Source of the DNA: Ancalomicrobiaceae bacterium S20
GTDB lineage: Bacteria; Pseudomonadota; Alphaproteobacteria; Rhizobiales; Ancalomicrobiaceae
Length of the DNA stretch: 64,000 nucleotides
Reading direction: 5' to 3'
Assembly (NCBI GenBank): GCA_040269895.1
Contig: CP158568.1
Coordinates: 1,054,001-1,118,000, forward strand
The translations under genes and the position numbers were made by a program. The notes under the pieces were generated by a model that made no database searches, was not told the DNA's origin, and saw only the letters and a program-made list of their open reading frames with translations. Within the stretch, counting starts at the first letter, position 1, and every line of letters starts with the position of its first letter. This document shows, piece after piece, positions 8,602 to 16,814 of this stretch.

Positions 8602-9795
8602 ATGATCGCCAAGCACTCCGCTCGATTCCTCGCCGCCCGACTCGCGTTCGGCCTACGTCCGGATCGTTCCCGGATCGTCGGCGCCTTCGTGATCGCCACG
8701 GTGCTGCTCGGGGCCTCTACCGTCGTGACCGACCAAGGTGCGCGGGCGGAGCAGTCTCAGGTGTTCTCCTCGGAGGATCTGATCCACGGCAAGACCGCGA
8801 CGCAAGCACAGTGCGCGAGCGGCCCGCTCGGCGTATGGGTCAGCGTCGGCGGTCGCGGCGAGTGCATCCGCTACTACCTTTCCAACGCGGGCGGGCCGTC
8901 GAAGGTTCCGGTCGTCTACATGCGCGGCGACATTCTGCCGTCGCCGCAGGCGGGGCGCGATCCGGCGGTGCCGCAATACTATATCGACGAGACCTACGAG
9001 ACGCTGCAGCGCAACGTCGACAGCTGGTCGCGCGTCTATCAGGGCACGTACATCCTGCTGGCCCGGCCGGGCACCTACGGGTCGTCGGGCCGCGAACTCG
9101 ACCGGCGCTCGAACCGGGAGGCGCAGCTGGTCGACGCCGCGCTCGATGCGATCAAGGCCCGCCACGGCTACCGCGCGTTCAATCTGGTCGGCCAGTCCGG
9201 CGGCGGCCATCTGGTCGCGGCGATGGTCGCGCGCCGGCACGATGTCGGCTGCGCGGTGATGGCGTCGGCGGTGCTCGCGGTCGCCAAGCGCGCCGAGGAG
9301 GCGGGGCGGCCGATCGCGCAGAAGTACCGCGCGACGCTCTACGACCCGATCGACCATGTCGCCGAGATCCGGGCGCGGCCCGGTCTGCGCATGATCGTCG
9401 TCTCCAATCCGGACGACCGCACCGTGCCGATCGATACCCAGCTCGCCTATGTCGAGGCGCTGCGCAAGCGCGCGATCCCGGTCGCGACGATCGAGGCGCG
9501 CTCGTTCGACGACGCCGGTCACGATCTCGCCCGCCACGGCATCCGCGCGGCCATCGCCTGCGCCAAGGGCACGCCGTTCGAAGGCATCAAGCAGGTGGTC
9601 ATGGCGACGCAGCCGCCGGTCGAGCCGGCAAAGCCGGCCGCTACACCGACGCTGGTCGCGAGCCCGGAAGTGCCGGCGGCCGAGGTGCCTGCCGCGGTCG
9701 TCGGCGCGTCCAGCCTTGCGACCGCCGGCACGCCGCCGGTGCAGCCGCCGGCCGGCGCGGCGAGCCAGGCGCAGGGGGCGGTGGAGGTCCGGTGA
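8602..9795 (+). CDS. Secreted alpha/beta-hydrolase-like protein, paralogue 1
   Basis: 397 residues from ATG 8602 (GGGAAAAG ribosome site); an earlier GTG at 8533 is less likely. A long basic N-region plus hydrophobic stretch (about 26-42) ending ARA-E indicates Sec export. The alpha/beta-hydrolase pattern is visible: nucleophile elbow GQSGGG with S199, an acidic loop NPDDRTVP (D271 or D272), and H307 in DDAGHD. Cysteines C71/C88 and C216/C320 could form disulfides. The last 65 residues are a Pro/Ala/Val-rich low-complexity tail. Substrate is unknown. The next gene is a paralogue starting inside this stop codon (GTGA). Confidence 0.8.
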   Translation: MIAKHSARFLAARLAFGLRPDRSRIVGAFVIATVLLGASTVVTDQGARAEQSQVFSSEDLIHGKTATQAQCASGPLGVWVSVGGRGECIRYYLSNAGGPSKVPVVYMRGDILPSPQAGRDPAVPQYYIDETYETLQRNVDSWSRVYQGTYILLARPGTYGSSGRELDRRSNREAQLVDAALDAIKARHGYRAFNLVGQSGGGHLVAAMVARRHDVGCAVMASAVLAVAKRAEEAGRPIAQKYRATLYDPIDHVAEIRARPGLRMIVVSNPDDRTVPIDTQLAYVEALRKRAIPVATIEARSFDDAGHDLARHGIRAAIACAKGTPFEGIKQVVMATQPPVEPAKPAATPTLVASPEVPAAEVPAAVVGASSLATAGTPPVQPPAGAASQAQGAVEVR

Positions 9796-10846
9796 CAGTA
9801 TCGAGTGATCTTTCTCGTGGCCGCGACGGCCGGCCGTCGCGTGCGCGGCCGTTCGGGGCGTGCCTGCGTCGCCTCGGTGCGGCCATGGCGCTCGCCATCG
9901 TGGCCGCAGCCGGCTCGGCCGCACCGGCCGGCGCCGTGCAGACCTTCTCGGGCGAGGCGCTGATGAACGGCGTCAAGATCGGCCATGACGCCTGTCTCAA
10001 GATCGAGCGGACCGTCTGGGTCGAGGCCTTCGGCGAGGGCTTCTGCGTCCGCTATTATGTCGGCGGCAATCCGCGTGGCCGGTCGGCGGCGGTGTTCTTT
10101 CCCGGCGACGCCTTCGGTTTCGACGAACGCGGCAAGATCGCGCCGGATCCGGGCTACCTGACGCAGGCGCCGGAATTCGTCGATGCGGCCGTGCGGGTGT
10201 GGTCGCAGCGGCTCAATGTGCCAGTGATCTTCTTCGGCCGGCTCGGCATGCACGGCTCGTCCGGCTGGCACGGCGACCGGCGCACCGCGCTCGAGGTCGC
10301 CGTCACGCGGGCTGCACTCGATGCGATCAAGGCGCGCGAGGGCGTCACGGGCTATCACCTCGTCGGCCAGTCCGGCGGCGGCATCCTGGTCGCGGCGGCG
10401 CTGGCGGCGCGATCGGATGTCGGCTGCGCGATGATCGGCTCGGCGCCCTTGTCGTTCCCGGTCTTTGCCAAGACCTACGGCATCACCATCCGCAAGGACG
10501 GCCGCCGCGCGCATTACGACGCCGTGCCGGATGCGGCCGCGATCGCGGCGCGGACGAAGGGGATGCCGCCGGAAGCACCGGGCAGGGCGGTGGGACGCGG
10601 CTGTTCGTGATCACCGATCCGAAGGACACTGCCGTGCCGCCGGCCTCGCAATCGGCCTTCACCAAGGCGGTCGAGGCCGCGGGCGGGCGCGTCACCACCA
10701 TGTTCACCGGCGGGCGCGGCGCGCAGCATCATGCGGTGACCGAGAAGGCGATGTTCTCGGCTGCCATGTGCATCGCCGGGGCGCCGGACGCCGCGATCCT
10801 CAAGCGCTACGGCGGCACCGGTCCGGACGACCTGCCGCCGCCGTGA
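9792..10846 (+). pseudogene. Secreted alpha/beta-hydrolase-like protein, paralogue 2, frameshifted
   Basis: Homologue of the preceding hydrolase. It starts at GTG 9792, overlapping the upstream stop as GTGA. A signal peptide (AMALAIVAAAGSAAPAGA) is followed by the same layout: HDACLKIE, GEGFCVRYY, nucleophile elbow GQSGGG, VGCAMIGSA. The frame closes at TGA 10608 in a G-rich stretch, but the homologous C-terminal part (LFVITDPKDTAVPP..., GAQHHAV with the catalytic His, CIAG) continues in another frame to 10846. One missing base around 10575-10600 explains it. Either a recent loss-of-function mutation or a sequence error; both halves look unmutated otherwise. Confidence 0.8.
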
Positions 10847-10860
10847 GCGAGGACGCGACC

Positions 10861-11151
10861 ATGTCGAAGCCGCGGATCACCATCACCTACTGCCGCCAGT
10901 GCAACTGGCTGCTGCGCTCCGCCTGGATGATGCAGGAGCTGCTCTCGACCTTTTCCGAAGAGCTCGGCGCGGTGACGCTGGTGCCCGGCACCGGCGGCGT
11001 GTTCACGATCGAACTCGACGGCGACCTGATCTGGGACCGCGTCCGCGACGGCGGCTTCCCCGAGATCAAGGTGTTGCGGGCCAAGGTGCGCGATATCGTC
11101 CAGCCGGACAGGAACCTCGGCCACACCGACCGCGCGCTCGGGCGCGAGTGA
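10861..11151 (+). CDS. SelT/SelW/SelH (Rdx) family thioredoxin-like protein
   Basis: 96-residue small cytosolic protein of the SelW-like Rdx family. The redox motif is CRQC (C11, C14) in ITITYCRQCNW, a cysteine version of the CxxU of selenoprotein W. The rest follows the family: WMMQELLSTF, VTLVPGTGGVFTIELDG, GGFPEIKVLRAKVRD and a DRxLGHTDR tail. The family is thought to act in thiol redox or protein-repair chemistry, but the bacterial role is undefined. The ATG lies 14 bases after the hydrolase-2 stop, so it may be co-transcribed with the hydrolase pair. Confidence 0.9.
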   Translation: MSKPRITITYCRQCNWLLRSAWMMQELLSTFSEELGAVTLVPGTGGVFTIELDGDLIWDRVRDGGFPEIKVLRAKVRDIVQPDRNLGHTDRALGRE

Positions 11152-11292
11152 GGGGCGCGAATGACGGCCGCGAGCGCGGGCGTCGCCGCATGGCCTCCAT
11201 GCCGCGCGCGCCCTTGCCGTCGCGGCTGCGCACCGGTCATGTCGGCGCCGGACGATCGCGCGGGGCAGCGCCGATCCCTTGCGGCACCTGAC

Positions 11293-11366
11293 ATGAGCGG
11301 CAGGCCAATGAGCAGCAGGCTATGAGCAGCAGCCGATGAGCAGCAGCCGATGAGCAGCAGGCCATG
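11293..11366 (+). repeat. ATGAGC mini-ORF relay (14/15-nt tandem repeat) ending at the MFS start codon
   Basis: Six ATGAGC units start at 11293, 11308, 11322, 11336, 11350 and 11364; the last is the MFS start. From 11308 on, spacing is exactly 14 nt. Each unit encodes a 5-codon ORF (Met-Ser-Ser-Ser/Arg-x, then TGA) whose TGA overlaps the next ATG as ATGA. So the chain 11308 to 11322 to 11336 to 11350 to 11364 shifts frame by one at each step and hands over to the MFS gene. No strong Shine-Dalgarno lies directly before 11364. Confidence 0.9.
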
Positions 11367-12611
11367 AGCAGCATCTGGGCGGAGCGCGAGTTCCGGTTCT
11401 ATCTCGCCGCCGCGACCGTCCAGCGCTTCGCGGCCGCGGGTCTCGTCGTGCTGCTCGGCTATCAGGTCTATGCGCTGCGCAAGGAGCCGCTCGACCTTGC
11501 TACGCTCGGCCTGTTCGAGGCGGTGCCGGGCATCACGCTGGTGCTCTATGGCGGCCATCTCGCCGATGTCCTGAACCGGCGCCTGATCGTGATCGGCTGC
11601 GGGGCCGCGCTGGCGGCGATCGCGGCGGGGCTCGCGATCGCCTCGGAATTCGGCCTGACGCTCGTCTTCCTGCTCGGCGCGGCGCTGGTCGCCGCCTCGG
11701 CTAAGGCGTTCCTGTCGCCGGCCATGCAGGGGCTGGAGGCGCAGGTGCTGCCGGCTGATCAGGTGTTCGCCGGAATTCCGATCGTCGCGGTCGCCGGCCG
11801 CATCGGCGACATCGCCGGGCCGGTGTTCGTCGGCTTCGCCTATGCGGCGGCCGGGCCGTCGGCGACCTATGGCGTGCTCGCCGTGCTGTTCGCGGTCGTG
11901 TTCGCGACCATCCTCATCGGCATCGCGGCGAAACCGACGCCGGCGAAGCCGGAGCAGAAGATCTCGGCCGCGCGCGCGATCCGCGAGGGCATCGTCTTCG
12001 TGTTCCGCGAGAAGGTGCTGGTCGGCTCGATGGCGCTTGATCTCTTCGCGGTCTTCTTCGGCGGCGCGACGGCGCTGCTGCCGGTGTTCGCGACCGACAT
12101 CCTGCATGTCGGCCCAGTCGGCTTCGGCCTTTTGCGCGCCGCGGCCGCCGCCGGATCGCTGGTCGCCGCCGTGCTCGCCTGGCGCGTGCTGCCGCGCGAG
12201 CGGGCGGGGCTCGCGCTGCATGTCATCATCGCCGGCTTCGGCGTCGCGATGATCGTGTTCGGCCTGTCGACCGACATCGTGATCTCGCTCGTCGCGCTGT
12301 TCGTCTCCGGCGTCTGCGACGGCTTCAGCGTGGTGATCCGGCAGTCGATCGTGCGCCTCGCGACCCCCGACCACCTGCGCGGCCGGGTCGCGGCGGTGCG
12401 CATGGTGTTCATCGGCTCGTCGAACGAACTGGGCGCGGTAGAGAGCGGCCTCGCGGCCGCGTGGCTCGGCCCGGCACGCGCGGTCTGGATGGGCGGCGTC
12501 GTGACGCTGATGGTCGTCGCGGGCGTGTCGCGGCTGGCGCCAGAGCTGATGGGGCTGGATATCGAGGAATTGGGGCGGCGGCAGGCGGCGGGGCAGGGCG
12601 CCCATGTGTGA
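11364..12611 (+). CDS. MFS transporter, EntS-like exporter family
   Basis: 415-residue inner-membrane protein with about 10-12 hydrophobic segments, typical of the MFS_3/EntS-type exporters. The first half has the cytoplasmic loop motif GGHLADVLNRR (MFS motif A, residues about 59-69), and the centre has a charged loop (KPTPAKPEQKISAARAIREG). The second half has RQSIVRLATPDHLRGRVAAVR, typical of this subfamily, and a conserved SNELGAVESG. It likely exports a small molecule; substrate unknown. The start at 11364 gives MSSIWAEREFRFYL, normal for the family. A fragment homologous to its 3' end lies at 13928. Confidence 0.88.
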   Translation: MSSIWAEREFRFYLAAATVQRFAAAGLVVLLGYQVYALRKEPLDLATLGLFEAVPGITLVLYGGHLADVLNRRLIVIGCGAALAAIAAGLAIASEFGLTLVFLLGAALVAASAKAFLSPAMQGLEAQVLPADQVFAGIPIVAVAGRIGDIAGPVFVGFAYAAAGPSATYGVLAVLFAVVFATILIGIAAKPTPAKPEQKISAARAIREGIVFVFREKVLVGSMALDLFAVFFGGATALLPVFATDILHVGPVGFGLLRAAAAAGSLVAAVLAWRVLPRERAGLALHVIIAGFGVAMIVFGLSTDIVISLVALFVSGVCDGFSVVIRQSIVRLATPDHLRGRVAAVRMVFIGSSNELGAVESGLAAAWLGPARAVWMGGVVTLMVVAGVSRLAPELMGLDIEELGRRQAAGQGAHV

Positions 12612-12651
12612 CCGAGCGAGCGCGTGAGTGAGCCGGGGGTCTTTCGAGCGA

Positions 12652-12677
12652 CGCCCCGCCGTGATGCCGGCGGGGCG
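12652..12677. terminator. Bidirectional GC hairpin between MFS and YbjN genes
   Basis: 10-bp perfect stem CGCCCCGCCG (12652-12661) / CGGCGGGGCG (12668-12677) with a 6-nt loop, between two convergent genes. The T-run is weak (GTTT further down), so termination is inferred. Confidence 0.55.
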
Positions 12678-12693
12678 CACGCGTTTGCGGGCC

Positions 12694-13581
12694 TTACTTC
12701 TTGGCGAGGAACGCCTTGAAGTCGACGATCGTGTCGGTCCAGCGTGCGATGCTGGCATCGAGATTGGCGCGGGCGACGCCGGCGCTCAGGTTGACGTCCT
12801 GCACGATGTTCGGATCGCCGTCCTTGTCGATATAGGCGCGCGCCCAGCGCTTGGTCTGATTCCACTCGTTGATCTGCGCCGGCGTCGGCTTCGTCGTGGT
12901 CGAGAGCCCGTAGTAGAACTGGATCGAGCTGCAGGAGGCGCCCTTGTCGCAGCCGTAGAAGTAGATCGCCCAGCCGTTCCCCTTCGACTTCAGCTTCAGG
13001 GTCGGATCGCCGTGACTGTCCTTGCTGGCGGTCGCCTCGCCGTAATTCTTGGCGACGGCCAGGATCGCGTCGACATCGGTGCCGTCGATCAACGCTCCGG
13101 CGCCGCCCTTCGCCGGCGCGGCGGCGGCGGTCGCCGGGGCGCCATCGGGCGGGAACGACGACAGCGGGCGCTTGGAGGGCGGGATCGGCGCCTGGGCGAT
13201 GCCGGCCGCGGTCGCGGCGGTAATCGGCTCCTTGGCCATCTCGGCGATCATGGCGTTGAACTTGTCCGTGCCCCAGACGCAGGTCTCGGCGTCGTGGCCG
13301 CTCAACTGGGTGATACTGTTCTTGACCATCATCTCGAAGGTGCCATCGGGTACCTTCAGCGTGGTGATGATGGCGCCGATGTTCTTATCGAGTACGGCGC
13401 CGATCGGCTTCTCGACATCGAATTTGCAGACGGCGCCGAACGCCAGGATCGTCGCGTAACCGCTCAGCGCGCCGGCGCCGAGTTCGGTCTTGGTCTGAGC
13501 CTGCGCTGGACCGGAGAGGGGGCCGAACATCACGAGCAGCGACGTCAGTGCCGCGGCGCGAACGGAATTGCGAACAGTCAT
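12694..13581 (-). CDS. Secreted YbjN-domain protein
   Basis: 295-residue protein with a clear Sec signal peptide (hydrophobic AAALTSLLVMFGPL, cleavage after AQA about residue 29). The mature N-terminal half (30-130) has two cysteines and no recognised domain; a Pro/Ala linker follows (about 130-155). The C-terminal part (about 160-290) matches the YbjN fold: VDAILAVAKNYG, DPTLKLKSKGNGWAIYFYGC, CSSIQFYYGL, INEWNQTKRWARAYIDKDGDP. YbjN domains resemble type III secretion chaperones, but in alphaproteobacteria such exported forms have no assigned role. It is transcribed toward the MFS gene. Confidence 0.82.
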   Translation of the reverse strand: MTVRNSVRAAALTSLLVMFGPLSGPAQAQTKTELGAGALSGYATILAFGAVCKFDVEKPIGAVLDKNIGAIITTLKVPDGTFEMMVKNSITQLSGHDAETCVWGTDKFNAMIAEMAKEPITAATAAGIAQAPIPPSKRPLSSFPPDGAPATAAAAPAKGGAGALIDGTDVDAILAVAKNYGEATASKDSHGDPTLKLKSKGNGWAIYFYGCDKGASCSSIQFYYGLSTTTKPTPAQINEWNQTKRWARAYIDKDGDPNIVQDVNLSAGVARANLDASIARWTDTIVDFKAFLAKK

Positions 13582-13814
13582 AAAGGAACCCCGAAAATAT
13601 TGTGATGGATAGAACGCGATGACGTCTCGTCATCTCTTCGCAAAATGCATTGTCGCTCTAGCGGCGGCAAGGCCTGTTTTTCTTTTCTATTATGACTGTT
13701 TTGTCAGGAAATCATGAGTTGTATCGCGATTGGGCGGGTTTTGCGTTTCGTGCCACGGGCGGGTCGTCGATCGAACCGAGGACGAAGCGTGGCGACGGCC
13801 GCGTCGCCTTTGTC

Positions 13815-13918
13815 ATTGCCGCGCGCGACGCGGCAATCCAGGGCGAGGGACGCGCGTCCCCTCGCGCATTACCGGCCGAAGCGCCCGCCGTTCTGGACGC
13901 CCGGGTCGAGCCCGGGCG
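13815..13918. repeat. Cluster of three intergenic palindromes (REP-like)
   Basis: Three compact inverted repeats in 100 bases: ATTGCCGCG (13815-13823) / CGCGGCAAT (13829-13837); GCGAGGGAC (13844-) / GTCCCCTCGC (to 13865), with one bulge; and CGCCCGGG (13898-13905) / CCCGGGCG (13911-13918). Sequences of the type 'TCATTGCCG...CGGCAATCCAG' and 'CTGGACGCCCGGGT..AGCCCGGGCGTGAC' are a familiar dispersed intergenic motif in alphaproteobacterial genomes. No coding function. It abuts the MFS fragment. Confidence 0.65.
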
Positions 13919-13927
13919 TGACAAACG

Positions 13928-14043
13928 GGATGGGCGGCGTCGTGACGCTGATGGTGGTCGCGGGTGTGTCGCGGACCGCGCCGGAGCTTATGGAACTCGG
14001 TATGGAGGAACTGGGGACAACTGCGCGGACGCCGGACGCGTGA
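13928..14043 (+). pseudogene. Duplicated 3'-end fragment of an MFS transporter gene
   Basis: The 37 codons from ATG 13930 to the TGA at 14041-14043 read MGGVVTLMVVAGVSR, then APELME and MEELG. This closely matches the C-terminus of the MFS gene at 12487-12590 (same first 15 residues, then L/T and G/E changes), with strong nucleotide similarity. Nothing upstream matches the rest of the transporter. It is a remnant of a duplicated or deleted MFS paralogue, joined on its left to a palindrome cluster and on its right to the AT-rich gene. Confidence 0.8.
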
Positions 14044-14100
14044 TTGCCGTCAGCCCAAGAGCGCACAGTTCTGTATTTGGGATGTTAAGTAAGAATCTTA

Positions 14101-14910
14101 CTATTCAATTTCTTCGATAGAGTGGACATTAAGTACGCGATAGGCATGCGGGGTGCCGTTGATGTATTCTACGTTTACGTCTATCAGAAATGCTTTTTTC
14201 AACGGATTTGTAGTTCCTCTGAGTTCTGATTTTATCAGCTGACCTGCAAGATCAGATGCGTAAACAAGGCGTAGAGGGCGGTCTGAAATCGTCGCAATTA
14301 TGCCCTTTTCTCCTGCCGATTTTCCCGCCCGCGCTTCGTCGAGGCTCGCTTGGTGAAGCGTCATGAATACCTGCTTATGAATCTCCTGATCGGAAATTCG
14401 CCGTTCGATTTTTTCCTTTGTGATATTTACGTCGATTATTCTTGCTTGGTCTGACGTAACAGAGAACTCACTGCGAATCTCTTCCTTGCCCGTCTTGTGA
14501 ATGAGTCGTGCTTTTAAATCTAAATTGCCTCCGCTTGTGTCTTTTACTATTGCCTTCAATGCGTCGTGAAATGAGTTTATGTCTTTGTTGCTGAGTTCCG
14601 GGTTTCGTCCCCCTGGTGTTAGCCACGGTTCGATCCTTGATTTAAAAAATTCTACATATTCTACAATTTGTTTTACTTGTTGAATATCTGATGCGAGAAG
14701 TCCCATATAAGGCGCTAGGTCGAATATTACAGATCCGCTTCTAACGTCTTTGACTATCAGGGCGTTGTCAATATCGACCGCGGGCTCGCTGATTTGGTTT
14801 AACTGCCTGTATTGAGAATCGATTGCCCGTAGAGATGTCGTAAGTTCGAGTAGGCTTAACGGTCGTGCATGAATTCGTACTGTTAAGAGTGCGCCAGACT
14901 CGGGATTCAT
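14101..14910 (-). CDS. AT-rich uncharacterised protein, probable horizontal acquisition
   Basis: 269 residues from ATG 14910, with GAGGG 10 bases upstream (a TTG at 14946 is also in frame). Composition is far more AT-rich than every neighbour, with stretches such as 14640-14690 at about three quarters A+T, and codon use is correspondingly different. The N-terminal part has a beta pattern and the phrase VKDVRSGSVIFDLAPYMG (about 56-73), then a helical segment (IQQVKQIVEYVEFFKSRIEPW). The C-terminal half carries RPLRLVYASDL and a beta-rich end (FLIDVNVEYINGTPHAYRVLNV). No signal peptide, membrane span or catalytic motif is visible. I do not recognise the family. Confidence 0.8.
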   Translation of the reverse strand: MNPESGALLTVRIHARPLSLLELTTSLRAIDSQYRQLNQISEPAVDIDNALIVKDVRSGSVIFDLAPYMGLLASDIQQVKQIVEYVEFFKSRIEPWLTPGGRNPELSNKDINSFHDALKAIVKDTSGGNLDLKARLIHKTGKEEIRSEFSVTSDQARIIDVNITKEKIERRISDQEIHKQVFMTLHQASLDEARAGKSAGEKGIIATISDRPLRLVYASDLAGQLIKSELRGTTNPLKKAFLIDVNVEYINGTPHAYRVLNVHSIEEIE

Positions 14911-15045
14911 TTCTGATTGCCCTCGATTTTGGCGCGAGCTTAACAATAACTACGGAACCGTGTCTAGCTGGTTGCAAAAGGATTGGGTTGCTCGCGTCGG
15001 GGTTCGCTAAAGAATGGTCGCATTGCGAACCGGCGGTCATGCCGT

Positions 15046-15071
15046 CCGATTTTCGGGCGCTCCAAAATCGG
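15046..15071. other. Perfect inverted repeat upstream of gatB
   Basis: CCGATTTT (15046-15053) / AAAATCGG (15064-15071) with a 10-nt loop, about 75 bases before the gatB start, at the right edge of the AT-rich patch. It could end transcription coming from upstream or lie in the gatB leader. Confidence 0.4.
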
Positions 15072-15146
15072 CGAATCCCTTGATCCCGCCCCCAACTCCC
15101 GCTACCCCTCGACCTCCAGCTTCCGTACGCAACAGGCCTGCCGTCC

Positions 15147-16628
15147 ATGAACGCTCCCGTCCGTTCCGCCAAACCCTCGCAGCTTCTCAAGGGCGCCACC
15201 GGCGATTGGGAAATCGTCATCGGCCTCGAGGTCCATGCGCAGGTCAATTCGAACGCAAAGCTGTTTTCGGGGTCGTCGACCGAGTTCGGCGGCGAGCCGA
15301 ACAGCCATGTGAGCCTCGTCGATGCGGCGATGCCGGGCATGCTGCCGGTCATCAACAAGGAGTGCGTGGCGCAGGCCGTGCGCACCGGGCTCGGGCTGAA
15401 GGCGCACATCAATCTGCGCAGCGTGTTCGACCGGAAGAACTATTTTTATCCGGACCTGCCGCAGGGCTATCAGATCTCGCAGTACAAGAGCCCGATCGTC
15501 GGCGAGGGTGAGATCGTGCTCGACATGCCCGAGGGCGAGACCGTCGTCGTCGGCGTCGAGCGGCTGCATCTGGAACAGGATGCGGGCAAGTCGATCCACG
15601 ACCAGTCGCCGACCTTCTCCTACGTCGACCTCAACCGTTCGGGCGTCGCGCTGATGGAGATCGTGTCGAAGCCGGACATGCGCTCGGCCGAGGAGGCCAA
15701 GGCCTATGTCTCCAAGCTCCGGACGATCCTGCGCTATCTCGGCACCTGCGACGGCGACATGGAGAAGGGCAACCTGCGCGCCGACGTGAACGTCTCGGTC
15801 CGCAAGCCGGGCCAGCCGTTCGGCACGCGCTGCGAGATCAAGAACGTCAACTCGATCCGCTTCATCGGCCAGGCGATCGAATACGAGGCGCGCCGGCAGA
15901 TCGGCATCCTCGAGGACGGCGGCACGATCGTGCAGGAGACGCGGCTGTTCGATCCGGGCAAGGGCGAGACGCGCTCGATGCGCTCGAAGGAAGAGGCGCA
16001 CGACTACCGCTACTTCCCCGATCCGGACCTCCTGCCGCTCGAGTTCGAGCAGGCCTACGTCGACGCGCTCGCCGCCGAGCTGCCCGAACTGCCGGACGAG
16101 AAGAAGGCCCGTTTCGTGAGGGATTACGGCGTCACGCCCTATGACGCGATGGTCTTGACGCTGGAGCGCGCCTCGGCCGACTTCTTCGAACAGGTCGCCA
16201 AGGGCCGCGACGCCAAGATCGCGGCGAACTGGGTCATCAACGAGCTGTTCGGTCGCCTGAACAAGGACGGCAAGGGCATCGAGGATAGCCCGGTCTCGGC
16301 CGACCAGCTCGGCGCGATCATCGACCTGATCGGCGACGGCACCATCTCGGGCAAGATCGCCAAGGATCTGTTCGAGATCGTGTTCACCGAGGGCGGCGAT
16401 CCGCGCGCGATCGTCGAGACGCGCGGCCTGAAGCAGGTGACCGACACGGGCGCGATCGAGGCCGCGATCGATGCGGTGATCGCGGCGAACCCCGACAAGG
16501 TCGAGCAGGCCAAGGCCAAGCCGACGCTCGCCGGCTGGTTCGTCGGCCAGGTGATGAAGTCGACCGGCGGCAAGGCCAACCCGCAGGCGGTCAACGACAT
16601 CCTGAAGAAGAAGCTCGGCATCGAGTGA
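15147..16628 (+). CDS. gatB: Asp-tRNA(Asn)/Glu-tRNA(Gln) amidotransferase subunit B
   Basis: 493-residue GatB, the subunit that binds mischarged tRNA and activates the acyl group with ATP in the GatCAB complex. Signatures include [12 protein letters not shown] (about 22-33), [64 protein letters not shown] and [11 protein letters not shown]. The C-terminal YqeY-like tail ends [13 protein letters not shown]. It is complete and separated from gatCA by 6.8 kb of accessory genes. A GNRA-loop terminator follows 67 bases later. Confidence 0.97.
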   Translation: MNAPVRSAKPSQLLKGATGDWEIVIGLEVHAQVNSNAKLFSGSSTEFGGEPNSHVSLVDAAMPGMLPVINKECVAQAVRTGLGLKAHINLRSVFDRKNYFYPDLPQGYQISQYKSPIVGEGEIVLDMPEGETVVVGVERLHLEQDAGKSIHDQSPTFSYVDLNRSGVALMEIVSKPDMRSAEEAKAYVSKLRTILRYLGTCDGDMEKGNLRADVNVSVRKPGQPFGTRCEIKNVNSIRFIGQAIEYEARRQIGILEDGGTIVQETRLFDPGKGETRSMRSKEEAHDYRYFPDPDLLPLEFEQAYVDALAAELPELPDEKKARFVRDYGVTPYDAMVLTLERASADFFEQVAKGRDAKIAANWVINELFGRLNKDGKGIEDSPVSADQLGAIIDLIGDGTISGKIAKDLFEIVFTEGGDPRAIVETRGLKQVTDTGAIEAAIDAVIAANPDKVEQAKAKPTLAGWFVGQVMKSTGGKANPQAVNDILKKKLGIE

Positions 16629-16694
16629 AGACGGCGTGCGCCGCGGGCGTGTTTCGCCGCCCGCGTCGCTGCACCGAGGTTCCGCAAGGGCGAG

Positions 16695-16718
16695 CGCCGG
16701 CGAAAGCCGGCGTTTTGT
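16695..16718 (+). terminator. Rho-independent terminator after gatB
   Basis: 7-bp perfect stem CGCCGGC (16695-16701) / GCCGGCG (16706-16712), GAAA tetraloop, then TTTTGTTGT. Textbook terminator. Confidence 0.88.
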
Positions 16719-16814
16719 TGTGACCGCCCGCGGCGTCAGCGGTAACGCTTCCTTTCCGTCTCCCATGCAATCGTCCGGACCAGACCTCGACTTGTGCTGC
16801 GTTCGGGTGGACCG

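Noticed and set aside
9519-10514. Long minus-strand ORFs opposite real genes (many across the window)
   Set aside because: High GC at third positions leaves the complementary frames open; these show Arg/His/Gly-rich nonsense without domains.
14044-15146. Integrated phage or genomic island with attachment sites
   Set aside because: No integrase, tRNA target or flanking direct repeat was found; only one AT-rich gene is present.
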